A stretch of 64,000 nucleotides of DNA from Euclidia mi (Eukaryota; Arthropoda; Insecta; Lepidoptera; Erebidae). The stretch covers positions 86,407,034-86,471,033 of the forward strand of contig OX123186.2 in NCBI GenBank assembly GCA_944739405.2. Reading direction: 5' to 3'. The notes beneath the pieces were generated by a model that was given only the letters and a program-made list of their open reading frames with translations, made no database searches and was not told the DNA's origin. Of this stretch, positions 1-10,536 are shown in pieces. Position 1 is the stretch's first letter, and every line of letters begins with the position of its first letter. A program made the position numbers and the translations under genes.

Positions 1-1880
1 GGTGATATTACGGAAGTCGAAGATACCTGCCAGTAATATCACTATGGAAGAGCGTCAAGCACTGAAAAGGATTCGGGACAACCAGGATATTTTAGTGCTT
101 AAGGCCGACAAGGGAAACGCCACTGTAGTGATGAATACGGCTGATTATACGGATAAGGTACGAGAGTTGTTATGTGATAACAAGGTGTATAAACCGGTCT
201 CATATAACCCCACGGCCAGAGTAACGCGCAGAATACGAGCACTGATACAAGACCACCAGGACCTGTTCACGGAAGATGAGTACAGCAAGTTATATGGTCC
301 CAAGCCATACCAACCACCTAGGCTATATGGTCTGCCTAAGGTACATAAGCCCAACGTGCCACTGCGGCCTATCGTAAGTCAGATTTCGTCGCCTACTTAC
401 GACCTTGCGAAGCACGTTGCATCGGTATTGCAGCCATTAGTCGGTATCACACCGTCTTTTGTGAAGAACTCGCGTCATTTCGTCCAGATCGTACAAAGTA
501 TCCGATTGGAACCGGAAGATGTAATGGTAAGCTTTGACGTTGAGTCGCTCTTTACCAACGTTCCAATAAGGGAATGTCTGGACGTAGTGAGGGACAGACT
601 GAGTGACAACGATATGCCTCACAACTATATTGATCTACTAAAACACTGCTTAGATGGCAACTACTTCCTCTTCCAAGGCCAATATTACCTCCAGATCGAT
701 GGTGTCGCAATGGTGAGTCCAGTAGCCCCAGTACTGGCTAATATCTGGATGGAACACTTTGAGGAAAAGGCGCTTAGCATCGGACCTAAGACCATCCGGC
801 TTTGGAAAAGATACGTGGACGATATCTTTAGTATCGTAAAAGGAGGTAAGCAGGATGTAGATCAATATGTGCAACACCTTAACTCCATTCATCCGAAGAT
901 GAGATTCACCTACGAAATGGAAACTGACAGATCGTTGTCATTCTTGGATGTCAAAGTGACTGTGAGACCAGATGGGTCCTTAACACACTGCGTATACCGG
1001 AAGCCTACACACACAGATAGATACCTACACGCCACGTCGCACCACCATCCTCGACAACTGCAATCCGTTGTGACGTCACTAAAAAACAGAGCACACGACC
1101 TCTGTGACCCTGAGCATTTGAAGCTAGAGCTAGACCATGTTCAGGAGGTACTTAGGAAGAAAGGATACCAGATACAACGTCGAATGACGCGGCCTATCAA
1201 GCGAGATAAACATCCGGCGGTAAATAGACAACCTACCTACATGCCCTACATTAGAGGTGTTACGGATAAAATAGGAGCAAAGTTAAAAAACTACTCCATT
1301 CCGACCGTATTTACACCAGGGGCCAAAGTATACAACATGGTGGGCACACCAAAGGATGTTCTACCGCTACAAACCCCAGGTGTCTATAAAATCAACTGCA
1401 GCTGCGGAAGCTCTTACATAGGGCAAACGAAGTGGACCATTGCTGAACGTATAAAGGAGCACATCGCAGCTGTAAAGAACCGTCAAACGAACAAATCGGC
1501 GATTGCGGAACATTTACTTCAATCGGGCACCAATCACTGGATTGAATTTCATCGTCCACAAGTCCTCTCCACGGAACGCCACTTTTACCCAAGAGTTGTG
1601 CGTGAAGCGATCGAAATCAGAAGACATAAAAATTTCAATCGGGAAGAGGGCTTCAAATTGTCATCGGCGTGGAATCCAGTGATCCTGTTAACAACACCCT
1701 ACTTTAATGCGCAGTCGGCGAATGTTCAAAATACAGATACGGTTAGTGTGTTTTGCGCCGGCACCTCGAAAATCAACAACGCAGGGGTAGAAATAGAATT
1801 TTCTACCTCGCACTCGGAGACGTGACATCGCTACACCAGTCAGCTTGCGACCACGGGACGTGCAACCGTCTCGAAACGTC
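1..1880 (+). mobile_element. Penelope-like element, 3' portion
   Basis: The 5' part lies outside the window. The element holds one long reverse transcriptase/GIY-YIG reading frame and a short 3' stretch ending near a CGAAACGTC motif, which resembles the 3' half of the hammerhead ribozymes known from Penelope-like elements. A LINE fragment follows within about 40 bases, so the exact 3' boundary is uncertain. Confidence 0.85.
2..1825 (+). CDS. Penelope-like reverse transcriptase with GIY-YIG endonuclease (5' partial)
   Basis: The frame is open from the window edge to the stop, so the 607 visible residues are a 5'-truncated protein. The GTG at its start is probably not the real start. Reverse transcriptase signatures are visible: LYGLPKVHK near residue 110, SFDVESLFTNVP near 178, GVAMVSPVAPVLANIWME near 234 and YVDDIFSIV near 270. 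A C-terminal GIY-YIG type nuclease follows from about residue 459 (GVYKINCSCGSSYIGQT, then an R..EH motif). This combination identifies Penelope-like elements, where the nuclease nicks the target and the polymerase copies the RNA. One oddity is MVSP where the family usually has MGSP, a change beside the active site. No frameshift or stop interrupts the visible frame. Confidence 0.9.
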   Translation: MILRKSKIPASNITMEERQALKRIRDNQDILVLKADKGNATVVMNTADYTDKVRELLCDNKVYKPVSYNPTARVTRRIRALIQDHQDLFTEDEYSKLYGPKPYQPPRLYGLPKVHKPNVPLRPIVSQISSPTYDLAKHVASVLQPLVGITPSFVKNSRHFVQIVQSIRLEPEDVMVSFDVESLFTNVPIRECLDVVRDRLSDNDMPHNYIDLLKHCLDGNYFLFQGQYYLQIDGVAMVSPVAPVLANIWMEHFEEKALSIGPKTIRLWKRYVDDIFSIVKGGKQDVDQYVQHLNSIHPKMRFTYEMETDRSLSFLDVKVTVRPDGSLTHCVYRKPTHTDRYLHATSHHHPRQLQSVVTSLKNRAHDLCDPEHLKLELDHVQEVLRKKGYQIQRRMTRPIKRDKHPAVNRQPTYMPYIRGVTDKIGAKLKNYSIPTVFTPGAKVYNMVGTPKDVLPLQTPGVYKINCSCGSSYIGQTKWTIAERIKEHIAAVKNRQTNKSAIAEHLLQSGTNHWIEFHRPQVLSTERHFYPRVVREAIEIRRHKNFNREEGFKLSSAWNPVILLTTPYFNAQSANVQNTDTVSVFCAGTSKINNAGVEIEFSTSHSET

Positions 1881-1886
1881 AAGCAA
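1840..1886 (+). ncRNA. possible degenerate hammerhead ribozyme of the Penelope-like element
   Basis: GCTT pairs with AAGC as a possible helix I. ACGG pairs with CCGT as a possible helix II. The 3' core CGAAACGTC includes a GTC cleavage triplet. The 5' core that should read CTGANGA is TTGCGA here, so the fold is probably dead. Hammerheads are known from Penelope-like elements. The call rests on pairing seen by eye. Confidence 0.3.
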
Positions 1887-1919
1887 AAATAAGGTATGTA
1901 AATACCTAATGCATGTTCG

Positions 1920-2440
1920 CGTTAATTCCCGTATAGATATATATTGGGATGCGCATGTTGAAAGCCTCTGTTATAAGTTAAACAAACAATCTTATGCCCT
2001 GTATATGCTTTCAAAAGTTTTAAACCATTCTGCGGTATTGACAGCGTATCATGCTAACGTGAGGTCCATATTACGATATGGGATTTTATTTTAGGGCAAT
2101 TGTAAAGACAAGGAAAATGTGTTTAGGGCCCAAAAAAAGTGTGTAAGAGCCATTTGTAAAATACATCAAACTGACTCCTGCAGACCGCATTTCAAAAGCC
2201 TTCAAATATTAACTCTGCCTTGCCTGTATATTTACGATGTGGTGACATTGGTAAAAACGAACAAAGAGTTTTTTAACTACAAAAGTAAAAGACAAAATTA
2301 CAAAATTTGCTGTCCCAGACACAAAACCACACTATTCACAAATAGTATTTTTTGTATGGCACCTAGAATCTATAATGCACTGCCAAGTGACTTACTGAAA
2401 ATACGAAGTCTAGATCTTTTTAAAACTAAATTTTAACAAT
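1920..2440 (+). pseudogene. LINE reverse transcriptase C-terminal remnant
   Basis: The reading starts with WDAHVESLCYKLNKQSYAL and HANVRSILRYGILF, then shifts frame and passes a TAG where LINEs usually have the W of LLWG. It continues as FRAQKKCVRAICKIH and ends with MAPRIYNALPSDLLKIRSLD. These match the post-polymerase C-terminal region of Jockey-superfamily LINEs. The catalytic reverse transcriptase domain is absent because of 5' truncation. The fragment is non-functional. Confidence 0.75.
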
Positions 2441-2469
2441 TCTTACTTGATAAAGTTTACTATAGTGTA

Positions 2470-2775
2470 ATGGCCCGGCTACACGCTCCGTCTTGCCTGC
2501 GATCATGCCTGTACAAACCTGTTTGCGCAGGCAAGTACAATCTCGAAAATAATTACGTCGGACTGTTGCGCGGCTTGAATAACCGGCCACACGTTCAAAT
2601 AAAATCGTGCAAGTATAGTTTGCGCAGTCCAAATCTTCAGCATGTCGACGATCACAAGCCGCGCTTTCAGGATTGCGCGCGCTACCGTCTTACCGTCCAC
2701 ACGCGCGCGCTTACCTGCGCAAACAGGTTTGTACAGGCATGATCGCAGGCAAGACGGAGCGTGTAGCCGGGCCAT
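2470..2775. mobile_element. 306-bp MITE with about 66-bp terminal inverted repeats
   Basis: The ends are inverted copies beginning ATGGCCCGGCTACACGCTCC, identical for 62 bases with one mismatch shortly after. TA flanks both sides (2468-2469 and 2776-2777). The interior is GC-rich and has no transposase. The two apparent ORFs that start at each end share the same first 22 residues only because they read the same inverted repeat. It sits inside the 3' UTR of the LINE fragment, so it is the younger insertion. TA or TAA target use does not settle the superfamily. Confidence 0.9.
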
Positions 2776-3312
2776 TAATGAGTATCTGACTGATGCTAAG
2801 AATAATCCAAATTAAATGACATTATGTAATTGTTGACATTTCTTTGTGACTTTATAATTGAATACATACTAATATGTTGGTTTTAATGATAAAAGGAAGA
2901 TTTTAATAATATAAATAAGTTTGACATTTCTAAGAATTGACTAATTACAATTAGATTTGACATTTGTAATTATATAATAGGGTTGCACGCATATAGTAAT
3001 TGTAATTCATATTTTTTTAATTGACATAGCATATAACATTGTTACTGACATTCTATATTTTTCACTGTAATATTTTAAGATAAACATAAGTATCATGCTC
3101 GTGTATATGTTGTGTAGGTACCCATGTCATTTTATTATACTTAAAATAATGTCAATGATAACTGTAATAATGATAAATATTCTAATAAAATTATGTTTCT
3201 ATTTGCATGCCTTAGGGTGGATTATGGAGGAACTTATTTATCAGTATTGTATACAACATCAATTATGTACCCATTCTCGCAATAAACGCTTATGATTATG
3301 ATTATGATTATC

Positions 3313-3467
3313 ATACAGGGTGTCACAATGTTTGTAATGATTGGTACAATATGGGATTTCAGTTTTCGTTAAGGATCTTTTTACACCCCATATAAAATGT
3401 ATAAACCAATTTATATTATGGATCCACAAGAGAAGCTGGAAAGAAATTAGTTTTATTTAATAATATA
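3313..3467. other. short AT-rich interval
   Basis: The interval lies between the LINE tail and the Tc1 element. A 'cagggtgtcac' string near 3316 resembles a transposon end, but I find no partner for it. Confidence 0.4.
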
Positions 3468-5057
3468 CACACATCAACAAAGTCTAGGGATATTTTATAT
3501 TTCATCAAATATCTAAAAATCTATGAAGAATTTTCTGATACAGTAAATAGAAGAATCATAGATTATTTTAAGGTCTTTAATAAAAATAAAAAACATTTCG
3601 TGTTTTTTTTTGTTTTAAATAAAAAAATATTTTTTTTAATCATCATGGAAAATTAGTATGATAACAACAAACATTTCTTCTTAAAAAACTATTAATTTTA
3701 ATAAAAATGGAAAAAATCTTGTAAAATCTAATCATTAATAATCAGTGTTGCCACCTCTTACATTGATTACACATCGACATCGATTGTTAATACTTAAAAT
3801 TAAATTGTCAATGTCTTGCTGCGGTATGAGGTCCCATGTCCTTCGCAAGTGTTCGTAAAGTTGTTGTTCAGTCGTCAAATTTGGTGGAAAATCTCTCAAA
3901 GCTTTTCGTTGTAACATGTCCCAGGCATGCTCGATAGGATTTAAGTCGGGCGACTGTGCAGGCCAATCCAAAACTTGAATATCGTGCTCTCGGAGAGCGG
4001 TCTATACCAGCCGCGCCGTATGGCAAGGAGCATTATCGTGCATGAGTAGAAATTCATGGCCTATTTGAGTTCTGTGTGGGACAATAACGGGCTCTACTAC
4101 CTCCTCGTGGTATTTTTGTGCAGTCATGCTGCCTTGGATCCAAACGAGTTGGGTTCGTCCGCCAAGACGAATTCCTGCCCACACCATGATTGTCCCGCCT
4201 TGGTATGGGTGGACCTCCTGAGGGTGCCGTAGACGGCTAACTCTCCCTGGAGCTCTCCAAACGCGTGTTCTTCGTGAATCCAGGTGAAACCCAAACCGGG
4301 ACTCATCGGTGAACAGCACCAAAGACCATTGTTCGTCACTCCATGGTAAATGCTCCCGAGCCCACGAAAGCCGCCGACAGCGATTGCCACGTCGCAATGC
4401 TGGAACACGCAATGGTCTTCGAGCATGAAGATCAACTTCATGTAACCTTCTTCGCACGGTTTGGTCGCTTACCAGCAGCTGGTGGTCCTCCTGGAGCCTT
4501 TGCACTAGTTGCAGCGCTGTGATATTGGGTTGTCTTCTGGCGGTCATTTGGAGAAATCGATCCTGTCTCTGCGTAGTAACACGATATCTACCTGTGTGCT
4601 GTTCGGCCACATCTCCAGTACTGCGATAACGTGACCACAACCTTGATATCACATTTTGACTGGTATGTAGGGCCTCAGCAACGACGCGTTGAATTGCACC
4701 ATTTTCTAACATGCCCACGGCTCGTAACATTTCATCTCGACTCAAATGACGACGTGACATGACTTTTAAAGTTCGTACGTCACGTTAAATTAATAAAGAA
4801 AAACAATTAAAAACCCTTTTCATTAATAATTATAATAAAACAGTTTTAACTTTCTTTAATGTAACGAATTACTAGCAAATTTGCCGCCATATTTTGTTTA
4901 TTATTTTGTTTTTTTTCTTTCCATGTTCAAATTTTGAAAATAGAATAAAAGAGGTTTTAATCTGTATATAAACTTTTTGTGGAAACTAACAAGGTTCTAA
5001 ACTATAAACTCGTAAATAATTTAGGATTAAGATATCCCTAGACTTTGTTGATGTGTG
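3468..5057 (-). mobile_element. Tc1-family DNA transposon, 1590 bp
   Basis: Perfect 26-bp terminal inverted repeats lie at 3468-3493 and 5032-5057, starting CACACATCAACAAAGTCTAG. TA target duplications sit at 3466-3467 and 5058-5059. One transposase gene on the minus strand fills the centre. The full length and perfect ends suggest a fairly recent insertion, although the transposase has one nonsense codon. Confidence 0.95.
3735..4760 (-). pseudogene. Tc1 transposase with one in-frame stop (DD34E)
   Basis: The reading frame of about 341 codons starts at MSRRHLSRDE and is continuous except for one TAG at 4000-4002 (codon 253). The N-terminal half has a helix-turn-helix character (GAIQRVVAEALHTSQNVISRLW). 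The catalytic triad is visible: D152 in LFTDESRF, D242 in LMHDNAPCH and E277 in SPDLNPIEHAW. The 34 residues between D242 and the glutamate define the Tc1 family. The stop falls between the second and third catalytic residues, so any truncated product lacks the glutamate and should be inactive. The family's cut-and-paste transposition targets TA, matching the flanks. Confidence 0.93.
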
Positions 5058-5061
5058 TATA

Positions 5062-5525
5062 CCGTATCCAAAAGTCGATTCAAATACCAATCAGTCGACA
5101 TGAACTACCAAATTTTATAATCGAGTCTACAATACCTGGCGTAAATAAAATGCCCTTTTTTAAGTGGCAAAAGTGAGCCGTCATTCAAAATAAATAACTA
5201 TGTGGCGTCAGAAGGCCGGTGCATACGAAGGCAATTTCATTATGTAAATTTTTATGAAATGTACGCAGAATTCGGGCCGTATAGCGACTCAATTGATGAA
5301 CAAATTTACATGCTAATAAAACCTCGTGTGTATCGTGTGGAGCTACAAATAAACTAAGACTATGGCGATTGTTAGTCTCTAGTTTTTATAAGGTTAAAGC
5401 AGAATAATCGAGAATTATTGTTGTTACCGAATATTATTCAAAAGGGAATAGAACGTTAACACATTGCTTTTTTCGCCTTGTCATAGTAATATTTGCCTCA
5501 ATATTTTGTACCTACATTGATATTA
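5062..5525 (+). repeat. dispersed repeat, copy 1 (inverted partner at 23486-23953)
   Basis: This segment aligns along its length with the reverse complement of 23486-23953. Shared landmarks are 'cgtatccaaaag', 'tcgacatgaactaccaa', 'gaaggccggtgcatacga' and 'ttgtacctacattgatat'. Copies differ by scattered substitutions and small indels. No coding frame is seen, and the class is not identified. Confidence 0.85.
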
Positions 5526-6176
5526 AAAATGTAACATCGATCTCACAAATCAGCATTTATTTTAAGTGTTCGCATGATAACCATTCTTATAGATTATAGT
5601 TATGAACGTGGCAAAACCAAGCGGCTTTTTGTGCTGGTAATATTATAGACAATACCATAGATAAATATAATACTTTACAGTACAGATGCCGCAAGTCGTC
5701 CATAAAAATTGGCCACGTTAGATCCTTAATATTAGACCTTTATTTTTGAAAGTACTTGTTAATACCGTAAATAATACAACAGATGGCGCTAGCGACGAAA
5801 TAATGGGAGTCGATGGTAGCGACACCTTACGTCTCATTTTGTAAGCAATGTTATTTTAAATTAAAAAGAAGAGATGGCGCTGTAATAAAAAAGCATTCTG
5901 TCTAAAATGTAGAAATATTATGATATTTCACCTTGTCACCCAAGTGTGCCTCATTTCAAGGTTATAACACAATCAACCGATCTAGTAGGTACCTATTTTA
6001 CGTATGTACCGGTGCGCGGTGGCGTTAAAACATCTAGCGATATTTTTATGACTTCGTGTCTTTTCGTTCAAAATTTGGAATGCACTTTGTACACTGTTCC
6101 ATAAAGCTGATATTTGACATACTTACGTAAGTTTGGTGGCTATGTTACGGTAACATTGAAATGGTGCAGTGATGAA
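5526..6176. other. unassigned intergenic stretch
   Basis: AT-rich sequence without a convincing ORF. The short phrase 'gatggcgct' occurs twice here (near 5784 and 5873) and again near 44994, a recurring motif of unknown meaning. Confidence 0.5.
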
Positions 6177-8022
6177 TGACCTTGTGGATGCACCTTGGTC
6201 TGATGATGAAGCCGGGAAGATGGTTACAGGAACTTCTAAACTACATATTATGATAAACTACTCGTGTTTGGGCTCGTTTGAATTGACTTGACAAAACCTA
6301 TGACCTTGTGAGGTTGCCTTGGTCTGATGATGAAGCCGGAAGATGGTCACAGGAACTCCTAAGCTACACGTGATAAACTAGTAGTGTTTGGGCTCGTTTG
6401 AATAGACTTGACAAAACCTATGACCTTGTGAGGTTGCCTTGGTCTGATGATGAAGCCGGAAGGTGGTCACAGGAACTCCTAAACTACACATGATAAACTA
6501 GTCGTGTTTGGGCTCGTTTGACAAGACTTGACAAAACCGATGACCTTGTGAGGTTGCCTTGGTCTGATGATGAAGCCGGAAGGTGGTCACAGGAACTCCT
6601 AAACTATACATGATAAACTAGTCGTGTTTGGGCTCGTTTGACAAGACTTGACAAAACCTATGACCTTGTGAGGTTGCCTTGGTCTGATGATGAAGCCGGA
6701 AGGTGGTCACAGGAACTCCTAAACTACACATGATAAACTAGTCGTGTTTGGGCTCGTTTGACAAGACTTGACAAAACCTATGACCTTGTGAGGTTGCCTT
6801 GGTCTGATGATGAAGCCGGAAGGTGGTCACAGGAACTCCTAAACTACACATGATAAACTAGTAGTGTTTGGGCTCGTTTGACAAGACTTGACAAAACCTA
6901 TGACCTTGTGAGGTTGCCTTGGTCTGATGATGAAGCCGGAAGGTGGTCACAGGAACTCCTAAACTACACATGATAAACTAGTCGTGTTTGGGCTCGTTTG
7001 ACAAGACTTGACAAAACCTATGACCTTGTGAGGTTGCCTTGGTCTGATGATGAAGCCGGAAGGTGGTCACAGGAACTCCTAAACTACACATGATAAACTA
7101 GTCGTGTTTGGGCTCGTTTGACAAGACTTGACAAAACCTATGACCTTGTGTGGTTGCCTTGGTCTGATGATGAAGCCGGAAGGTGGTCACAGGAACTCCT
7201 AAACTACACATGATAAACTAGTAGTGTTTGGGCTCGTTTGAATAGATTTGACAAAACCTATGACCTTGTGAGGTTGCCTTGGTCTGATGATGAAGCCGGA
7301 AGGTGGTCACAGGAACTCCTAAACTACACATGATAAACTAGTAGTGTTTGGGCTCGTTTGACAAGACTTGACAAAACCTTTGACCTTGTGTGGTTGCCTT
7401 GGTCTAATGATGAAGCCGGAAGGTGGTCACAGGAACTCCTAAACTACACATGATAAACTAGTAGTGTTTGGGCTCGTTTGAATAGATTTGACAAAACCTA
7501 TGACCTTGTGAGGCTGCCTTGGTCTGATGATGAAGCCGGAAGGTGGTCACAGGAACTCCTAAACTACACATGATAAACCAGTCGTGTTTGGGCTCGTTTG
7601 ACAAGACTTGATAAAACCGACAAAACCTATGACCTTGTGAGGTTGCCTTGGTCTGATGATGAAGCCGGCAGGTGGTCACAGAAACTCCTAAACTACACAT
7701 GATAAACTATTAGTGTTTGGGCTCGTTTGAATAGATTTGACAAAATCTATGGACCTTGTGAGGTTGCCTTGGTCTGATGATGAAGCCGGCAGGTGGTCAC
7801 TGAAACTCCTAAACTACACATGAGAAACTAGTAGTGTTTGGGCTCGTTTGACAAGACTTGACAAAACCTATGACCTTGTGAGGTTGCCTTGGTCTGATGA
7901 TGAAGCCGGAAGGTGGTCACAGGAACTCCTAAACTACACATGACAAACTAGTCGTGTTTGGGCTAGTTTGAATAGACTTGACAAAACCTATGACCTTGTG
8001 AGGTTGCCTTGGTCTGATGGTC
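6177..8022 (+). repeat. 120-bp tandem (satellite) array, about 15.3 units
   Basis: Units start at 6177, 6301, then every 120 bases from 6301 to 7501, then 7630, 7750, 7871 and a partial unit at 7991. Each begins TGACCTTGTGAGGTTGCCTT and contains GGTCTGATGATGAAGCCGG and GATAAACTAGTCGTGTTTGG. The first unit is the most divergent, while central units are almost identical. Variants at two positions (agtCgtg/agtAgtg and gaCAagac/gaATagac) alternate along the array. One 9-base insertion lies near 7620. The pattern of diverged edges and uniform core is typical of unequal exchange. There are no spacers. Confidence 0.97.
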
Positions 8023-8368
8023 GGTGGTCCCAGGGTCTGTGGTGCATGCTACAGATAATATAATAGGTACATTACTATACTAGGTGGTGCTTTCCTTTGA
8101 GTTCTGCCTCGTGAAAATTGTTATTCTTTATTTGTATTATTATATTCTTAATTAAATTGGTATTCAGGCGAAATTAATGTACCTAACCTAAATGGCGAAC
8201 CCCTGGCGAAGCGAAAGTCGAGATTGAAAAAGGGGAATAGTTAGGTTACTATTAAAATGTAGAAATGAAACAACAGTTCATTTTAGTTTTTTATTTATGA
8301 AACCATGATACCTCGTCAACTAACAAAAAATCTTGCAAAAACGTTGGAATTTTTTCTCTTCAACTTTC
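8023..8368. other. array 3' flank leading to Helitron-like end
   Basis: No ORF. It contains 'cctaacctaaatggcgaacccctggcgaagcg', typical non-coding repeat sequence, and may be the 3' part of the element whose terminus lies at 8397. Confidence 0.4.
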
Positions 8369-8397
8369 ACGGGAACGAAGTCGCGCGCAAAAGCTAG
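8360..8397 (+). mobile_element. Helitron-like 3' terminus
   Basis: The string CACGGGAACGAAGTCGCGCG followed by CAAAAGCTAG and then T matches the 3' end known for lepidopteran Helitrons: a GC-rich region near a short hairpin, ending CTAG next to a T. No Rep/helicase ORF is present, so the element would be non-autonomous. I could not identify the 5' TC end. The 120-bp array upstream could lie inside this element. Confidence 0.6.
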
Positions 8398-8640
8398 TCA
8401 TTACAATTGGTTCATTAATTCGGCCTTACAAGCAAGTTATGCAAACGTGCAAGTTAGTTATTTAGATAATTAACTCAAATCCAGATGTTGGCAAATTAAT
8501 ATTTTTAAATTGAAAAATTAGGTCGTTTTTTATTCCTCCATTAAAGTGGATAAACAGAATTAGATAAAAAACTAAATTTAACTATTATAAAATCATTTGT
8601 TTTGTAGGATTCGTAATTTTGAAGCTGATTGTAACGATTT
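8398..8640. other. AT-rich interval, nothing recognised
   Basis: No ORF and no recognisable repeat. Confidence 0.5.
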
Positions 8641-9148
8641 TTAGGGTTCCGTACCTCGAAAGTAAAAACTGGAACCCTTATAGGATCACTTTGTTGTCCA
8701 TCCGTCTGTCAATACCCCTTTTCTCAGGAATGCGTGGAGGTATCAAACTGAAATTTATACTAAATACTCGAATCTACGGTTCCATAGAGCTGTAAAAAAA
8801 TCAAACTTCTAATCCAACGCAATCAAAAGATACAGCTGTATATGCTGCAAATTGCAGCATATTTTCAAACTCGCATTGGAATCAAAACCTACAGGGTACT
8901 TCCCGTGAACTCAGAATCTTGAAATTTGGTACGAAGCAACGTCTTATATCACTAATAAAGGAAAAATTGCGAAAACCGTAAATTTTTAGTTACAGCATAT
9001 AAAAAAAATATTTTTAATAAATTTAAAGTTACTACCCCTTTCTCTTGAACGCGTGGAGGTATTAAATTGAAATTCATATCAAATACTCAAGTATATAACA
9101 CCGTTAGGCTGCAACAAAATCAAACTTCTATGTCAAAGAGCAATTTTA

Positions 9149-9719
9149 GGCTAAGAACTCACGGAGCTATTTTCACCCGCAACCGCCGCGGTTGCGGGCC
9201 CGCAGCTTCTGTAGAATGCAGATATATATGTAAAAAATTAAAGCAAAACTCACGACGCGATTTTCGCCCGCGGCGTGAGCGGTTGTTTGCGGTTCCCGCT
9301 GCACCGGCGGGCAACTAGTGGAATCATGCGGGCCGCGGTCAACCGCAGACGCGGCGGGCGGCGCGGCGCCCGCGCGCTCTGCGGTCGGTTGGCGGGCCGC
9401 GGTCGCGGGCGAGGGGCGTGGTGTACAGAAGTCCAACGTCATTTTGCACCAGCCAGTGACTTGTGGCATCGTGACAAATGTTTGTGCATGTTTAAAATTA
9501 AACAAACATTATAAAATGGATATTGAAATCGATCTACTAATTACTTACATCTTGCAACCGCCCGTCTTGCGATCATCGCCCGCCACGTCTGCGGGTGATG
9601 ATCGCAGCCGCGGCGGCTGAAAAACCGCGCAAATAACCGGTCCCGTGAGTTTAGAAATAAAACCGCAGTTCCACCACCGCGGCGGTCGCGGGAGAAAATC
9701 GCTCCGTGAGTTCTTAGCC
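9149..9719. mobile_element. GC-rich TIR element (MITE), 571 bp
   Basis: Terminal inverted repeats begin GGCTAAGAACTCACGGAGC and extend imperfectly past 30 bases. TTA lies on the left and TAA on the right, consistent with a TA duplication inside a TTAA site. The host repeat resumes on the far side at 'aatattttcaaactcgc', which shows the insertion point. The interior is GC-rich with no transposase. ORFs predicted here are GC-driven artefacts. Confidence 0.88.
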
Positions 9720-9839
9720 TAATAATATTTTCAAACTCGCGACTACTCGCAAGGGAATCAAAACCTACAGGGTTCTTTCCGTGAACTCAAAATCTCGAAC
9801 TTTGGTACGAAGCAAAGTACGTCTTATAGCCCAGATAAA

Positions 9840-9935
9840 GGATGCGGAAGGCTGAGGACCGTGTGCTGTGGTGCGTGTTGGGAGAGGCCTATGTCCAGCA
9901 GTGGACTGCGATAGGCTGATTGAGATTGAGATTTC
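9840..9935 (+). mobile_element. RTE LINE 3' tail fragment
   Basis: The sequence 'ggcctatgtccagcagtgga' and 'ctgcgataggctgattgag' is the end shared by the RTE element at 40039-42007 and by the fragments at 57410 and 61755. Only the last ~95 bases are present, a 5'-truncated insertion into the host repeat. Confidence 0.75.
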
Positions 9936-10536
9936 AAATAATTACATAGTCTTCAAACCTTTTTGCTAATTATTCTGTACTTTTTAATATTTTTTTGTAA
10001 CAGATTTCTAATAGTCACTAAAAACTTTGTAAACTACTGTAATAACTTTGATAAAAAATCTTACCATCATTCATAATCAGACTTTTGCAAGGCTGCTGCA
10101 AGGTTGCTGCAAGGCTGGTATAGGTATTTAAGTTATATTATAAAATAAGCGATATATGTTAATATAAAATAAAGGATGACTGATTACAAACGACAAAGAC
10201 CCCTTTTTATTTAATTTATGCTCCTCCAGCTTTCCATACTGTAATGTTATGGATTTCATTTGGCAATAAAAATACCATAACTATGACTGGTGAACTTTTA
10301 CTTATATACCTACAGCAGGTTTGTACGGAACCCTCGGTGCGCGAGTCCGACTCGCACTTGACCGGGTTTTTTATTTTTTAAATACTTGCAACACTTTCAA
10401 AGTATTTCTTACTTGAATTAAACGTACGCGATCGCGTCTCGCGTTTTGCCGATCCACGATCGTAACGGAGTACTTTTACTTTCATGGGATATTATTCCTT
10501 ACCGCCATACATTTACGGAACTTTGTCGCGCAAAAC

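Larger units (their letters stand above)
1895..3312 (+). mobile_element. 5'-truncated LINE (Jockey/CR1-like) with nested MITE
   Basis: This is a 3' LINE fragment: the C-terminal region of the reverse transcriptase protein, a long AT-rich 3' UTR, and a tail of ATGATT repeats at 3292-3312. A 306-bp TIR element is inserted just after the stop region. The 3' UTR resumes beyond it with no other disruption. Confidence 0.75.
8641..10375 (+). repeat. dispersed lepidopteran repeat ('gggttccgtacc' family), interrupted
   Basis: It begins 'agggttccgtacctcgaaag' and ends '...gcgcgagtccgactcgcacttg accgggttttttattt', the two ends shared with the copies at 16226-16700 and 63598-64000. Inside, a block of roughly 330 bases ('gcgtggaggtat...caaacttcta...aaaacctacaggg...ttggtacgaagca') occurs twice in tandem. 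The second copy is broken by a GC-rich TIR element and by an RTE tail. The class is not established here. Confidence 0.7.

Noticed and set aside
2470..2775. Two ORFs with identical N-termini on opposite strands
   Set aside because: Both read the inverted ends of a MITE.
4124..4441. 105-residue minus-strand ORF
   Set aside because: Out-of-frame shadow of the Tc1 transposase.
6195..6260. CTGATGA in the satellite considered as a hammerhead core
   Set aside because: No GAAA follows at the needed place and no helix II/III pairing is visible.
6177..8022. Tandem array considered as a CRISPR array
   Set aside because: Units are contiguous 120-bp copies with no variable spacers, and the context is an insect genome.
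9173..9620. Overlapping GC-rich ORFs on both strands
   Set aside because: They fall inside a GC-rich TIR element where stop codons are rare.
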